In this document: positions 37,695 through 45,981 of the stretch, in pieces
Numbering within the stretch: the first letter of the stretch is position 1
How the letters are laid out: every line of letters starts with the position of its first letter
Assembly: GCF_002139915.1 (NCBI RefSeq)
Contig: NZ_CP018788.1
Span: 1,302,001-1,366,000, forward strand
Origin: Campylobacter devanensis
GTDB lineage: Bacteria > Campylobacterota > Campylobacteria > Campylobacterales > Campylobacteraceae
Reading direction: 5' to 3'
DNA: 64,000 nucleotides
Translations under genes and position numbers: made by a program
Notes under the pieces: generated by a model
The model's database searches: none
The model's input: only the letters and a program-made list of their open reading frames with translations
What the model was told of the DNA's origin: nothing

Positions 37695-38455
37695 CTTTTA
37701 CCTTTAAAAATTGTACCGCCAATTTGGTTTGAGTTTAACAAAAACTCTCTTGCTACACTAAGATCAAACCCGCTGGCTAAAAACATATCTTTGCCATTTT
37801 GCATTAAAAATTCAGCCGCTAATAGCTTTGTAGTAATTCCACCTGTGCCATGCTTTGAGCCTGTTTGCGAATTTTTAGTTAATTCAGATTGATCGATACT
37901 AGTTACTACCGATCTTATTGTAGCAGTTTTATCTAAACTTGGATCGGCTGTATAATAACCATCTATATCACTTAATATAACTAGTAAATCAGCATCAAAA
38001 TAGTACGCTACCGCACTTGATAATCTATCATTATCCCCATAAACTATCTCGCTAATTCCTGTAGAATCATTCTCATTTATAATTGGTAGAATTTTATTTT
38101 CAAGCAAGCCATTAATTACATTTTTAGCATGATTAGTAATTTTTCTAGAGTCAAAATCACCTGCTGTAAGCAAAATTTGAGCTGCCATTTTACCATATTT
38201 TGATAAGGTATTAGAGTAGATTTCCATCAAATATGGTTGTCCAAGACTAGATAAAATTTGCTTATTTATAACACTTGTTCTTGGTAGATCAAATTTGGCT
38301 TGACCAGCGCTAATTGCTCCACTACTAACTAAAATAACTTCAAATTTATTGCTTAAATCACTTAAAAATTTACAAAGATTGTCTATTCTACTTTGACTAA
38401 TTGCATTCTCATCGCTTAAAACATGTGAGCCAACTTTTATAACTATGCGTTTCAC
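37691..38455 (-). CDS. proB: glutamate 5-kinase (without PUA domain)
   Basis: First enzyme of proline synthesis, phosphorylating glutamate. 254 residues: amino-acid kinase fold with KRIVIKVGSHVLSD, VSSGAISAGQ, NENDSTGISEIVYGDNDRLS and GTGGITTKLLAAE. The C-terminal PUA domain of the E. coli enzyme (367 aa) is absent, as in other Campylobacterota. Start 68 bases after obg. Confidence 0.96.
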   Translation of the reverse strand: MKRIVIKVGSHVLSDENAISQSRIDNLCKFLSDLSNKFEVILVSSGAISAGQAKFDLPRTSVINKQILSSLGQPYLMEIYSNTLSKYGKMAAQILLTAGDFDSRKITNHAKNVINGLLENKILPIINENDSTGISEIVYGDNDRLSSAVAYYFDADLLVILSDIDGYYTADPSLDKTATIRSVVTSIDQSELTKNSQTGSKHGTGGITTKLLAAEFLMQNGKDMFLASGFDLSVAREFLLNSNQIGGTIFKGKR

Positions 38456-38523
38456 TCTAGCCCTTTTTATAATTATTTAGGGCTAGAATTATATCTAAAT
38501 TTATCTAAATTTATCACCTAATT

Positions 38524-39564
38524 TTAGGCTGTAGTATCATCTTTTAAAATCTCTAAAAGAGCGAATTTGAGCTCTTTTAAATTTTCTCCGCTAACGCTTG
38601 AAATTGGCATTACAAAATATGGAAGTGAAGTATCAATTTTATATCCACTTTGTTTTGTTTCAAAGCCAAATTTAGATATAAAATTTTGGACTTTTTCATC
38701 AATATCCTCAGCCACATCTGCTCTAGTAAGAGCAATGGCAAAACTTCGTTTAGCAAGTAAAGGTGAGAATTTTTCAACTTCAGATCTTAGAGTTTCAAAC
38801 TGCTCTTCAAGGCTTCTATAGTTTGCTAAATCTATCATATATAGCAAAACTTTAGTTCTTTCGATATGTTTTAAAAACTTAATTCCAAGCCCTTTGCCAT
38901 CACTAGCTCCTTCTATAATACCTGGAATATCAGCCATCACAAATCCATTGAATTGATCTACTTCAACCAATCCTAGCTTTGGTGTAAGCGTAGTAAATTC
39001 ATAATTTGCAATTTGTGGTTTAGCATTTGATACAGCTGAGATTAAGGTAGATTTACCAACATTTGGAAAACCAACAAGACCAACATCGGCAATCAGCTTT
39101 AATTCAAGTCTAATATTCTTAGTCTCACCTGGAAGTCCTGGCTGCGCTTTTGAAGGTACTTGATTTACGCTAGTTTTAAAATGAATATTGCCAAGACCGC
39201 CTTTACCGCCAAGTAAAAATAACTCTTTTTGACCTTCAGTTGTAAGGTCTAGTAGCAACTCTCCACTATCATTATCATACACAGCAGTTCCTGGCGGTAC
39301 AATTAATTCAAGGTTCTCACCCTTTTTACCAGTCATATTTCTTGGAAGTCCTGGTACGCCATTTGCAGCTTTTAAAACTCTTTTACCTTTGTAGTTGGCT
39401 AAAGTATGCGTATTATTATCAACTATAAAATATACATCACCGCCATTTCCGCCATCACCGCCATCTGGCCCACCTAGAGGAACATGCTTTTCACGGCGAA
39501 AACTAGCACAGCCTGGCCCACCTTTGCCACTACTTACAGTAAAACTTACACTATCTATAAACAT
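38524..39564 (-). CDS. obg: Obg GTPase (ribosome assembly/stress)
   Basis: 346 residues. Glycine-rich Obg fold 1-158 ([14 protein letters not shown] at 31-44), G1 motif GFPNVGKST at 165-173, [16 protein letters not shown] as G3, and a TRAD G4-like site. No long C-terminal OCT domain. Follows rpmA by 74 bases, the usual rplU-rpmA-obg arrangement. Confidence 0.97.
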   Translation of the reverse strand: MFIDSVSFTVSSGKGGPGCASFRREKHVPLGGPDGGDGGNGGDVYFIVDNNTHTLANYKGKRVLKAANGVPGLPRNMTGKKGENLELIVPPGTAVYDNDSGELLLDLTTEGQKELFLLGGKGGLGNIHFKTSVNQVPSKAQPGLPGETKNIRLELKLIADVGLVGFPNVGKSTLISAVSNAKPQIANYEFTTLTPKLGLVEVDQFNGFVMADIPGIIEGASDGKGLGIKFLKHIERTKVLLYMIDLANYRSLEEQFETLRSEVEKFSPLLAKRSFAIALTRADVAEDIDEKVQNFISKFGFETKQSGYKIDTSLPYFVMPISSVSGENLKELKFALLEILKDDTTA

Positions 39565-39638
39565 TTTGGATATCCTTTATCTAAAGGCTATTTAAAGAAT
39601 AAATTAATTAAAGAGAAAGCCCCGTTACGGAGCTTAAA

Positions 39639-39896
39639 TTATGCAGCTGGATAGACAGAAACTTTTTTTCTATCTTTATCTTTTCTTTCGAATTTCACAA
39701 AACCATCAACCAAAGCAAATATAGTATGATCTTTTCCCATACCTACATTGTTGCCTGGGTGAGTTGCTGTTCCTCTTTGGCGGATTATGATATTTCCGGC
39801 TCTTACGAACTCACCGCCGAATTTTTTAACACCTAAGCGGCGACCTATACTATCACGGTTATTTTGGGTTGAACCCTGACCTTTCTTGTGTGCCAT
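39639..39896 (-). CDS. rpmA: 50S ribosomal protein L27
   Basis: 85 residues, beginning [20 protein letters not shown], with [17 protein letters not shown]. The N-terminus starts directly with the mature peptidyl-transferase-centre tail, so no leader peptide cleavage is needed. Located 12 bases after rplU. Confidence 0.98.
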   Translation of the reverse strand: MAHKKGQGSTQNNRDSIGRRLGVKKFGGEFVRAGNIIIRQRGTATHPGNNVGMGKDHTIFALVDGFVKFERKDKDRKKVSVYPAA

Positions 39897-39908
39897 ACCT
39901 TACTCTCC

Positions 39909-40220
39909 TTAGGCTTTTATACTTGTAACTTTTACACGAGTGTATTCTCTTCTAAAACCGCGTTTTAATTTTGAATCTTTTCTTCTGCGTTTTTTGTAGA
40001 TAACAACTTTTTTGTCTTTACCTTCTCGTATAACTTCTAAAACAACTTTTGCACCACTCACAAACGGCGCACCTACCTTTAAACTGCCATCATTAACTGC
40101 TAAAACCTCAGTGATTTCAACAATTGATTTTGCTTCGGCTTCAAAATGATCTAAATTTAGGAAGTCACCTTCGCTAACTTTATACTGTTTTGAGCCATGT
40201 TTGATAATCGCATACATCAA
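39909..40220 (-). CDS. rplU: 50S ribosomal protein L21
   Basis: 103 residues; [19 protein letters not shown] and the basic end [19 protein letters not shown] are typical L21. First gene of the leftward block, with a good TATAAT upstream on its strand. The alternative start is the second Met, one codon in. Confidence 0.98.
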   Translation of the reverse strand: MMYAIIKHGSKQYKVSEGDFLNLDHFEAEAKSIVEITEVLAVNDGSLKVGAPFVSGAKVVLEVIREGKDKKVVIYKKRRRKDSKLKRGFRREYTRVKVTSIKA

Positions 40221-40312
40221 ACTATCCTTTAAAATTTGGTAAGACCAAAAAGCACTCTTAAATAGAAATTTATCAAAGAGATTTATGGAGCTATTTTGGA
40301 TATTAAGGCGTG

Positions 40313-40318
40313 ATTATA
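40313..40318 (-). promoter_or_regulatory. -10 box (TATAAT) for rplU-rpmA-obg
   Basis: On the minus strand the sequence reads TTTAGTATAATCACG, giving a perfect TATAAT about 93 bases before the rplU start. The C8 tract at 40353-40360 lies about 35-42 bases upstream of this -10 box. Confidence 0.55.
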
Positions 40319-40352
40319 CTAAATTTATTATAAATTTTGACTAAATTTTTTA

Positions 40353-40360
40353 GGGGGGGG
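40353..40360. repeat. homopolymer G8 (C8 on the minus strand)
   Basis: Eight consecutive G on the + strand between the ccp terminator hairpin and the rplU promoter. Runs this long are rare in AT-rich Campylobacter DNA outside contingency loci. Confidence 0.9.
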
Positions 40361-40373
40361 TGAATTTGAATTT

Positions 40374-40394
40374 AGCCTACCGAGTTGGTAGGCT
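40374..40394 (-). terminator. hairpin after the cytochrome c peroxidase gene
   Basis: AGCCTACC / GGTAGGCT, 8-bp perfect stem with loop GAGTT, 7 bases past the end of the peroxidase gene. The T-run on the minus strand is weak. Confidence 0.6.
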
Positions 40395-40400
40395 TTGAGA

Positions 40401-41429
40401 TTATAGCTCTGGTTTTGGAGTAGCTTCTGTGCTTGCTGGGAATTGTGGATATACAACTTTTGGTTTTTCGCCTGTTAGGCTATTTAAGAAGCTAATAATG
40501 CTTTTTGCTTCAGCATCGCTGATTTCGATACCTAATTGGACACTTCCCATCTCTTTTACAGCTTCATCAAGTTTCCATATAGCGCCATTGTGGAAGTATG
40601 GAGCAGTTTCTGCTACATTTCTTAGAGTTGGAGTTTTGACCATGCCATTTGCATCACCTTTAAAGTCGCCAATATTAGCAAATTTATATTTACCTGCTAC
40701 TTCAAATGCTTGCATAGATCCACCTAGATTTACACCTGTGTGGCAAGTAACACAACCTTTATCAATGAAAGTTTGTAGGCCTTGTTTTTCAGCTTTGTTT
40801 AGAGCTTTTAAGTCGCCATTCATAAATTTATCAAATTTAGATGGAGTAAGAAGTGTTCTTTCGAAACTTGCGATCGCATCGGCGATATTGTCAAATGTAA
40901 TACCATCTTTATATATTTTTTTAAATTCAGCCTGATACTCTGGAAGTGAGCTTATTCTCTCTACTGCAAGTGCTGCTGGAGTAGCCATCTCTGGTTCAGC
41001 TTCGATTGGGCCTTTGGCTTGATCTACTAAAGTCATAGCACGACCATCCCAAAATTGTGTTGTGTTTAGCACTGAGTTATAGACTGTTGGGCTATTTAGA
41101 TGATGCGGATTTACCGTCCATTTATGACCTACAGCAGCAGCGATACCATCAGTTCCACCTAGACCTAGATTGTGGCATGTATTACAGCTGATTATACCGC
41201 TTTTTGATAATCTTGGCTCAAAATATAGTTTTTTACCGAGTTCGGCTTTTGCTTTTGTAAATTTATTTGGTTTTACGCCTATCTCTTTTAGCATCTCATC
41301 TACTTGAGCTTGTGTAGTTGGAAGTGCTTTTAAACCAGCATCTTTAGCAGCTTTTAAAAGATCAGCATCACTAGCAGCAAATAAAGATGTAGCAACTAAT
41401 ACAGAACTTAAAAGTAATCTACTTTTCAT
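40401..41429 (-). CDS. ccp: dihaem cytochrome c peroxidase
   Basis: 342-residue periplasmic enzyme reducing hydrogen peroxide with electrons from cytochrome c. Signal peptide 1-18 (MKSRLLLSSVLVATSLFA). Two haem motifs: CNTCH at 82-86 and CVTCH at 226-230. Family motifs include LYFEPRLSKSGIISC, HKWTVNPHHLNSPTVYNS, FWDGRAMTLVDQAKGPI and TPTLRNVAETAPYFHNG. AAGGAG upstream of ATG. Monocistronic by its hairpin and the long upstream gap. Confidence 0.95.
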   Translation of the reverse strand: MKSRLLLSSVLVATSLFAASDADLLKAAKDAGLKALPTTQAQVDEMLKEIGVKPNKFTKAKAELGKKLYFEPRLSKSGIISCNTCHNLGLGGTDGIAAAVGHKWTVNPHHLNSPTVYNSVLNTTQFWDGRAMTLVDQAKGPIEAEPEMATPAALAVERISSLPEYQAEFKKIYKDGITFDNIADAIASFERTLLTPSKFDKFMNGDLKALNKAEKQGLQTFIDKGCVTCHTGVNLGGSMQAFEVAGKYKFANIGDFKGDANGMVKTPTLRNVAETAPYFHNGAIWKLDEAVKEMGSVQLGIEISDAEAKSIISFLNSLTGEKPKVVYPQFPASTEATPKPEL

Positions 41430-41837
41430 AATGAAACTCCTTACAAAATTTGGTTTGCGATTAGAAATATAATAATTGAAAGTAAATAAAAAATAGCGAA
41501 TTTAAGCTAAAAATACTCTTTAAGTATTAATTATTTTTATTAAATATAAATTTTACTTATTTTAATTAAGATAAATTTAATCTTTTTATATTGGTAAAAT
41601 AGTCCTTAAAAGGTAGTGTTGACTCAACCATTTAAATATCTTTAACTAAATTTATAATAAAAATTTATAATAAAAAAATTAAATAAAATTGTAATAATGT
41701 TACCATTGGTAAATTTTATCCTACTAAAATACCAAAATTTAATATAAATTCTTAAAACCTTCCTTAAAATTGTTGATTTTTATTTAAAATTTAACCATAT
41801 AATTTAGCTTAGCCATTTTAAACAAGGATACATTATA
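41430..41837. other. 408-base intergenic region between divergent ccp and dsbC-like genes
   Basis: Very AT-rich with no open frame of note. It contains the -10 candidate for the rightward gene (41798-41803) and an 11-base palindrome GTTGACTCAAC at 41618-41628, the only non-A/T-dominated inverted repeat seen here. No tRNA or known RNA was recognised. Confidence 0.6.
41798..41803 (+). promoter_or_regulatory. -10 box (TATAAT) for the dsbC-like/pseF operon
   Basis: Perfect TATAAT 35 bases before the ATG at 41838; a TTGATT at 41773-41778 is a possible -35 with a longish 19-base spacer. Confidence 0.45.
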
Positions 41838-42578
41838 ATGAAAAAAATTTTTATAAGCTCTTTGCTTAGTTCAAGCCTACTTTTTGGCGCACTTAGCGAT
41901 GCTGAGATTTTACAAGTTTTTGAAGGTGGCGATGAAGAGCTAAAATACACAATCGACTCACGCAAAAATCTACCAAATACAAATTTTGAAGAGATCAAAA
42001 TCAAAATGAGTGATGGTGAAAATAGCGCTTACATTGCACTTTATAGTGATGGGGCTTATATATTTCCTGATGTGATTGATATTAAAAATAAAATCAGCTA
42101 TCTAGCAAATTTTGAAAACGCTCAAGCCAAAATCGCCATAGAAAACGCAACCAAAAAACTAGGCGAACTTATCAAATCAATACCAAAAGATAATATAATC
42201 TCAATTGGCAATGATAAAAACAAAGAGACAAAATATCTATTTACAGATCCAGATTGCCCATATTGTCGCCAGGATTTAGAGCTAATTGAAGCTAAACTAA
42301 AAAGCACAAATTTAAAAATAATCCTAGCGCCAGTCTCAAACCACGGTATTCCTGCAATTAAAAAATCTATTGCGATACTAAACGAAGCAAAAAGTGCTAA
42401 AAATGATACCGCTAAAATAAAAATCCTAAGAAAATATTTTGACCCAAATGCCAAAGAGCCTAACATGATTAGCCAAGAAGAGATTGATAAGTTTAAAGCC
42501 CAAGTTGATAAAATCTTTACCACCGGTGCTGTACGTGGTGTGCCTATGCTAATTGATGCTAAAACACTAGGATTATAA
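41838..42578 (+). CDS. DsbC/DsbG-like periplasmic thiol-disulfide interchange protein
   Basis: 246-residue exported thioredoxin-fold protein. Signal peptide MKKIFISSLLSSSLLFGA; an N-terminal dimerisation-like domain (about 20-100); active site CPYC at 140-143 in TDPDCPYCRQD; cis-Pro loop GVPMLID near the end. Expected to reduce or isomerise periplasmic disulfides. AAGGA before ATG. Its stop codon abuts the pseF start (one-base overlap), an unusual partner for a sugar gene. Confidence 0.88.
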   Translation: MKKIFISSLLSSSLLFGALSDAEILQVFEGGDEELKYTIDSRKNLPNTNFEEIKIKMSDGENSAYIALYSDGAYIFPDVIDIKNKISYLANFENAQAKIAIENATKKLGELIKSIPKDNIISIGNDKNKETKYLFTDPDCPYCRQDLELIEAKLKSTNLKIILAPVSNHGIPAIKKSIAILNEAKSAKNDTAKIKILRKYFDPNAKEPNMISQEEIDKFKAQVDKIFTTGAVRGVPMLIDAKTLGL

Positions 42579-43249
42579 TGAACGCTTTAGCTATTATTAC
42601 TGCTCGTGGTGGTTCAAAACGAATTCCACGCAAAAATATTAAAGAATTTATGGGAAAGCCTATGATCGCATACGCTATTGATGCGTGCAAAGATTCAGGG
42701 ATTTTCGATGAGATTATGGTCTCAACTGATGATGATGAAATCGCAACTGTAGCAAGAAAGTTTGGTGCAAATGTACCATTTATGAGATCTTCTAAAAACT
42801 CAGATGATTATGCGACTACAAATGATGTATTAACTGAAGTTTTAGAGCAGTATCAAAAGCGTGGAATTAAACCTTCTGTGGTCTGTTGTGTTTATCCGTG
42901 CGTGCCATTTTTAGATGGAGAGATTTTACGCTTAGCTTATGATAAATTTAAATCAAGTGGCGCTGATGGACTTACTCCTGTTGTTAAATTTAGTTTTCCG
43001 ATTCAAAGATCCTTTAGGATTAAAGATGGTTTTTTAGAGTATAGAGAGCCGCAAAATGCATCTAAAAGAAGTCAAGATTTAGAGCCTATGTATCATGATG
43101 TAGGAATGTTTTACTTTTACAAAGGCACAAAGCTAAATGGTAAAAATATAATTCCATATATAATAGATGAATCTGTAGCGCAAGATATCGATACAATGGA
43201 TGATTGGAAGATGGCAGAGATTAAATTTAAGGTAAAAAATGAGCTATAA
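42578..43249 (+). CDS. pseF: pseudaminic acid cytidylyltransferase
   Basis: 223-residue CMP-sugar synthetase activating pseudaminic acid for flagellin O-glycosylation. N-terminal AIITARGGSKRIPRKNIKEF is the CTP-binding motif; MVSTDDDEIATVARKFGANV and the C-terminal QDIDTMDDWKMAE are typical. The internal PVVKFSFPIQRSFRI is characteristic of PseF rather than NeuA/LegF. The other late step, pseI, is 2.7 kb downstream. Overlaps the next gene by 11 bases. Confidence 0.9.
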   Translation: MNALAIITARGGSKRIPRKNIKEFMGKPMIAYAIDACKDSGIFDEIMVSTDDDEIATVARKFGANVPFMRSSKNSDDYATTNDVLTEVLEQYQKRGIKPSVVCCVYPCVPFLDGEILRLAYDKFKSSGADGLTPVVKFSFPIQRSFRIKDGFLEYREPQNASKRSQDLEPMYHDVGMFYFYKGTKLNGKNIIPYIIDESVAQDIDTMDDWKMAEIKFKVKNEL

Positions 43250-44024
43250 AATTGGACTAAAGCTTTGGAGTTTAAATGAGAATTATATAGCACCGGCTAA
43301 AGAACTTTATGAGTGTGGCAAGTATGATTATATAGAACTTTATACCGTGCCTAATAGCTTACAAATGCTACCTTTGTGGAAAAATTTAGCTAAAGATTGC
43401 GGTGTTAAATTTGCCATTCATGCGCCACATTTTAGCAGTGGGCTAGATTTTTCAAATCCTAATAAACAGCGTTATAATCTAGAATTATGCGAACAAGTAA
43501 AACGCTATAGCGGCGAGCTAGAGGCCGTTTATACCGTATTTCATCCTGGAATTGGTGGAAGCATTAATGAGAGCGTACGACAGATGAAAATGGTAAAAAA
43601 TCTAAAATTTGCTATCGAAAATAAACCATATATCGTACCAATGGACAATGGAACCGCATTTTGCGTAGGGGCAGATTTTTTGAGTATTAAGCGAATTTTA
43701 GACGAAGTAGGATGTGAATTTTGCCTTGATGCTGGACATGCGCTTTGTAGCGCAAACTATCAAGGATTAAATCCTTATGAGTATATTGCTAAATTAAACG
43801 AGCTAAATCCTAGAATTTATCATCTAAGCGATAACGATGAGAACGCAAAACTTGATGCACATATGCATTTTGGTGATGGGAGTATTGATTTAGCAAGGGT
43901 ATTAAAGCTTTTGTGCGGCGGGGAATTTTTAGCAATTGAGACGATCAAAGATAGCAAAGATAATTTAGATGATTTTGCTAAGGATTGCTCAATTTTAAAA
44001 TTGCTAATTAAAAATACTAAGTAA
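43239..44024 (+). CDS. xylose-isomerase-like TIM-barrel protein
   Basis: 261-residue cytoplasmic protein of the AP-endonuclease-2/sugar isomerase fold. Metal-site residues are visible as IELYTV, FAIHAPH, TVFHPGIGG, CLDAGHALC, YHLSDND, and AIETIKDS, with HMHFGDGSID near the end, the pattern of a two-metal TIM barrel. The substrate is unknown. It overlaps pseF by 11 bases, so a role in nonulosonic acid or related sugar metabolism is plausible by context only. Confidence 0.75.
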   Translation: MSYKIGLKLWSLNENYIAPAKELYECGKYDYIELYTVPNSLQMLPLWKNLAKDCGVKFAIHAPHFSSGLDFSNPNKQRYNLELCEQVKRYSGELEAVYTVFHPGIGGSINESVRQMKMVKNLKFAIENKPYIVPMDNGTAFCVGADFLSIKRILDEVGCEFCLDAGHALCSANYQGLNPYEYIAKLNELNPRIYHLSDNDENAKLDAHMHFGDGSIDLARVLKLLCGGEFLAIETIKDSKDNLDDFAKDCSILKLLIKNTK

Positions 44025-44233
44025 TTTTAGAGTATTTTTAATAAATTTATTTTATTGCTAAATTTGGGATTAAAATTTCAATCTCAAATTTAACTCTAAA
44101 TATAAATTTATCACTTAAATTAATAATATATCAAATTATTTAAATATTGTAAATTTAAAAACATAAAAATAATTATAATAAATTATTTAGCTATTAATGC
44201 CGTACTAATTTTCCAAAATCACATCTCAACTAT

Positions 44234-44252
44234 GATAATAATTCTTAAGATT
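44234..44252. promoter_or_regulatory. weak Fur-box candidate upstream of exbB-exbD-tonB
   Basis: The left half GATAAT is perfect, the right half is poor. Considered because TonB systems are usually iron-regulated in Campylobacter. Confidence 0.25.
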
Positions 44253-44341
44253 ATGAAATTAAAAAGATATTTAATAATTTATATCAAATTTATTTCCTAA
44301 TTTATGCTATTTTTATAATCTTAATTTAAAGTTAAATTGAG

Positions 44342-44347
44342 TATAAT
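44342..44347 (+). promoter_or_regulatory. -10 box (TATAAT) for exbB-exbD-tonB
   Basis: Perfect TATAAT in GAGTATAATTATC, 24 bases before the exbB ATG. Confidence 0.5.
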
Positions 44348-44371
44348 TATCAAAAAGATTTGGAGAATTAT

Positions 44372-44785
44372 ATGGAATTTTTAAAAGAATATATAGATTA
44401 TATTATATTTGCTACCTTAGGAATTATGGCGTTTATAGCCTGCTGGTGCGTGATAGAAAGAGTGTTGTTCTTACGCAAAGTAGATATAAACAGCTACACT
44501 AGCCAAACCGAGCTTGATAACGCTCTAAGCTATAATCTTACAACACTATATATAATCTACTCAAACGCTCCATATGTAGGACTTTTAGGAACTGTTATTG
44601 GTATTATGATTAGCTTTTATGATATGAGTATTTCAGCTACTATAGATGTAAAAAGTGTAGTTTTAGGCCTCTCACTTGCGCTTAAGGCCACAGCCCTTGG
44701 CCTATTAGTTGCTATACCAAGTCTAATAGCTTATAACTATCTATTTCGTGCTGTAAATCTCATATCAAGCAGATATAAAAAATAG
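44372..44785 (+). CDS. exbB: ExbB, proton channel of the TonB system
   Basis: 137-residue membrane protein with three hydrophobic segments; conserved SNAPYVGLLGTVIGIMISFY and SLALKATALGLLVAIPSLIA are the MotA/TolQ/ExbB channel motifs. ATG 44372 (MEFLKEYIDY) is taken because GGAG at 44362-44365 serves it, whereas the earlier in-frame TTG at 44360 lies inside that ribosome binding site. Short form of ExbB. Confidence 0.92.
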   Translation: MEFLKEYIDYIIFATLGIMAFIACWCVIERVLFLRKVDINSYTSQTELDNALSYNLTTLYIIYSNAPYVGLLGTVIGIMISFYDMSISATIDVKSVVLGLSLALKATALGLLVAIPSLIAYNYLFRAVNLISSRYKK

Positions 44786-44794
44786 GATATAATC

Positions 44795-45181
44795 TTGATA
44801 AAATTACCTAAAAACGAAGGGTTAAATATAATCCCATTTATAGATATTATGCTTGTTGTTTTGGCTATGGTGCTTAGCATTTCTACATTTATTGCTAGTG
44901 GACAAATCAAAGTAGATCTTCCAAATGCTAGCTCAGCTCAACCGCTAGAATTCAAAGAAAAGCTAACCATCATAATCGACCAAAATGATAACTTTTATCT
45001 CAACGATACTATCATAGATATTAACGACCTTGAGGTTAAAATTGCTGCTACGCCAAAACAAACAGTAGTTGAATTAAAAAGCGACAAAGGTGCTAAATTT
45101 GATAGCTTTGTCAAAATTATTGATATTTTAAAGGTCAATAATCACCAAAATTTCTCAATCATTACGGAGAAAACACGATGA
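44795..45181 (+). CDS. exbD: ExbD, TonB-system proton-coupling protein
   Basis: 128 residues, TTG start preceded by AGGAT. LNIIPFIDIMLVVLAMVLSI is the transmembrane helix with the conserved Asp (D18); the periplasmic domain ends in VELKSDKGAKFDSFVKIIDI. Overlaps tonB by 4 bases. Confidence 0.92.
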   Translation: MIKLPKNEGLNIIPFIDIMLVVLAMVLSISTFIASGQIKVDLPNASSAQPLEFKEKLTIIIDQNDNFYLNDTIIDINDLEVKIAATPKQTVVELKSDKGAKFDSFVKIIDILKVNNHQNFSIITEKTR

Positions 45182-45849
45182 TGCGAGCAATTTACTCAAG
45201 CAAAACCCAATCATTTTGCTTAACTAGTATGCTATTTATTCCATTTATTTGGTTTGGTCTAAATGCATTAAAACCAATCGTTCCAGCTATCACTACACAA
45301 AGCATTAGCCTAAATCAGATAGTCCAAATTCCAAAACCAGCTCCAGTGCAAACACCTAAATTTGAGACACCAAAACAAGTTCAAAAAATCGAACCAATCA
45401 AAACCCCAAAACCAACTCCAGTCAAACCAAAGCCAACTCCAACTCCAAAACCAATGCCTATAGAATCTAAACCGGCTAAAAAAATAGAACAAATTACACA
45501 AGCAACACAAACCACTCCAGTAGCACAAACTAAGCCAGTAGAACAAATACAAACATATAATATAACTAGCGCTACACCAGATCCATTTTTAGCAGCGATA
45601 AAATCAGCTATAAATGATAATCACATATACCCACGCACCGCTAAAAGACTAAGACAACAAGGCAATGTATTAGTTGAGTTTATATGGACAAAAGATATGG
45701 AGTTAAAAGGGTTAAAAATTCTAAAATCTTCCCAGCACAAAGCTCTAAATGAAGCTGCACTAGCTACAATAACAGCAGCGGCTAAAAGTTTTCCAAAACA
45801 CGATAAGACCGTTCAAATTCAAATCCCGTTAGTTTATAAAATAAACTAA
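45178..45849 (+). CDS. tonB: TonB energy transducer
   Basis: 223 residues. A transmembrane segment at about 12-32, a Pro/Lys/Thr-rich spacer from about 50 to 125 (repeated PKPTP units) and the C-terminal TonB domain with YPRTAKRLRQQGNVLVEFIW and the ending VQIQIPLVYKIN. It transmits proton-motive force to outer-membrane receptors; none is encoded in this window. The fbp system nearby is a candidate beneficiary only indirectly. Confidence 0.92.
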   Translation: MMRAIYSSKTQSFCLTSMLFIPFIWFGLNALKPIVPAITTQSISLNQIVQIPKPAPVQTPKFETPKQVQKIEPIKTPKPTPVKPKPTPTPKPMPIESKPAKKIEQITQATQTTPVAQTKPVEQIQTYNITSATPDPFLAAIKSAINDNHIYPRTAKRLRQQGNVLVEFIWTKDMELKGLKILKSSQHKALNEAALATITAAAKSFPKHDKTVQIQIPLVYKIN

Positions 45850-45935
45850 AAACTACTAAATTTGCTCATCTTGTCTTTGGGCGATTTGAATTTGGATTAA
45901 AATTTGGATTAAATTTCTACATTTGTAGCTATATT

Positions 45936-45963
45936 TTGACCTTTTTTAGATACAATCTATAAA
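45936..45963 (+). promoter_or_regulatory. promoter candidate for pseI and the leg genes
   Basis: TTGACC (45936-45941), 16-base spacer, TATAAA (45958-45963); a TACAAT at 45951-45956 is an alternative -10. The resulting leader is very short before the ATG at 45982, so the assignment is uncertain. Confidence 0.35.
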
Positions 45964-45981
45964 ATCAAATTTGGAGTTATC

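Larger units (their letters stand above)
44025..44359. other. 335-base AT-rich gap before exbB
   Basis: No gene found. It contains TATAAT at 44342-44347, 24 bases upstream of the exbB ATG, and a Fur-box-like 19-mer starting at 44234 (GATAATAATTCTTAAGATT, 12 of 19 matches to the classical consensus by my count). Neither is proven. Confidence 0.5.
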
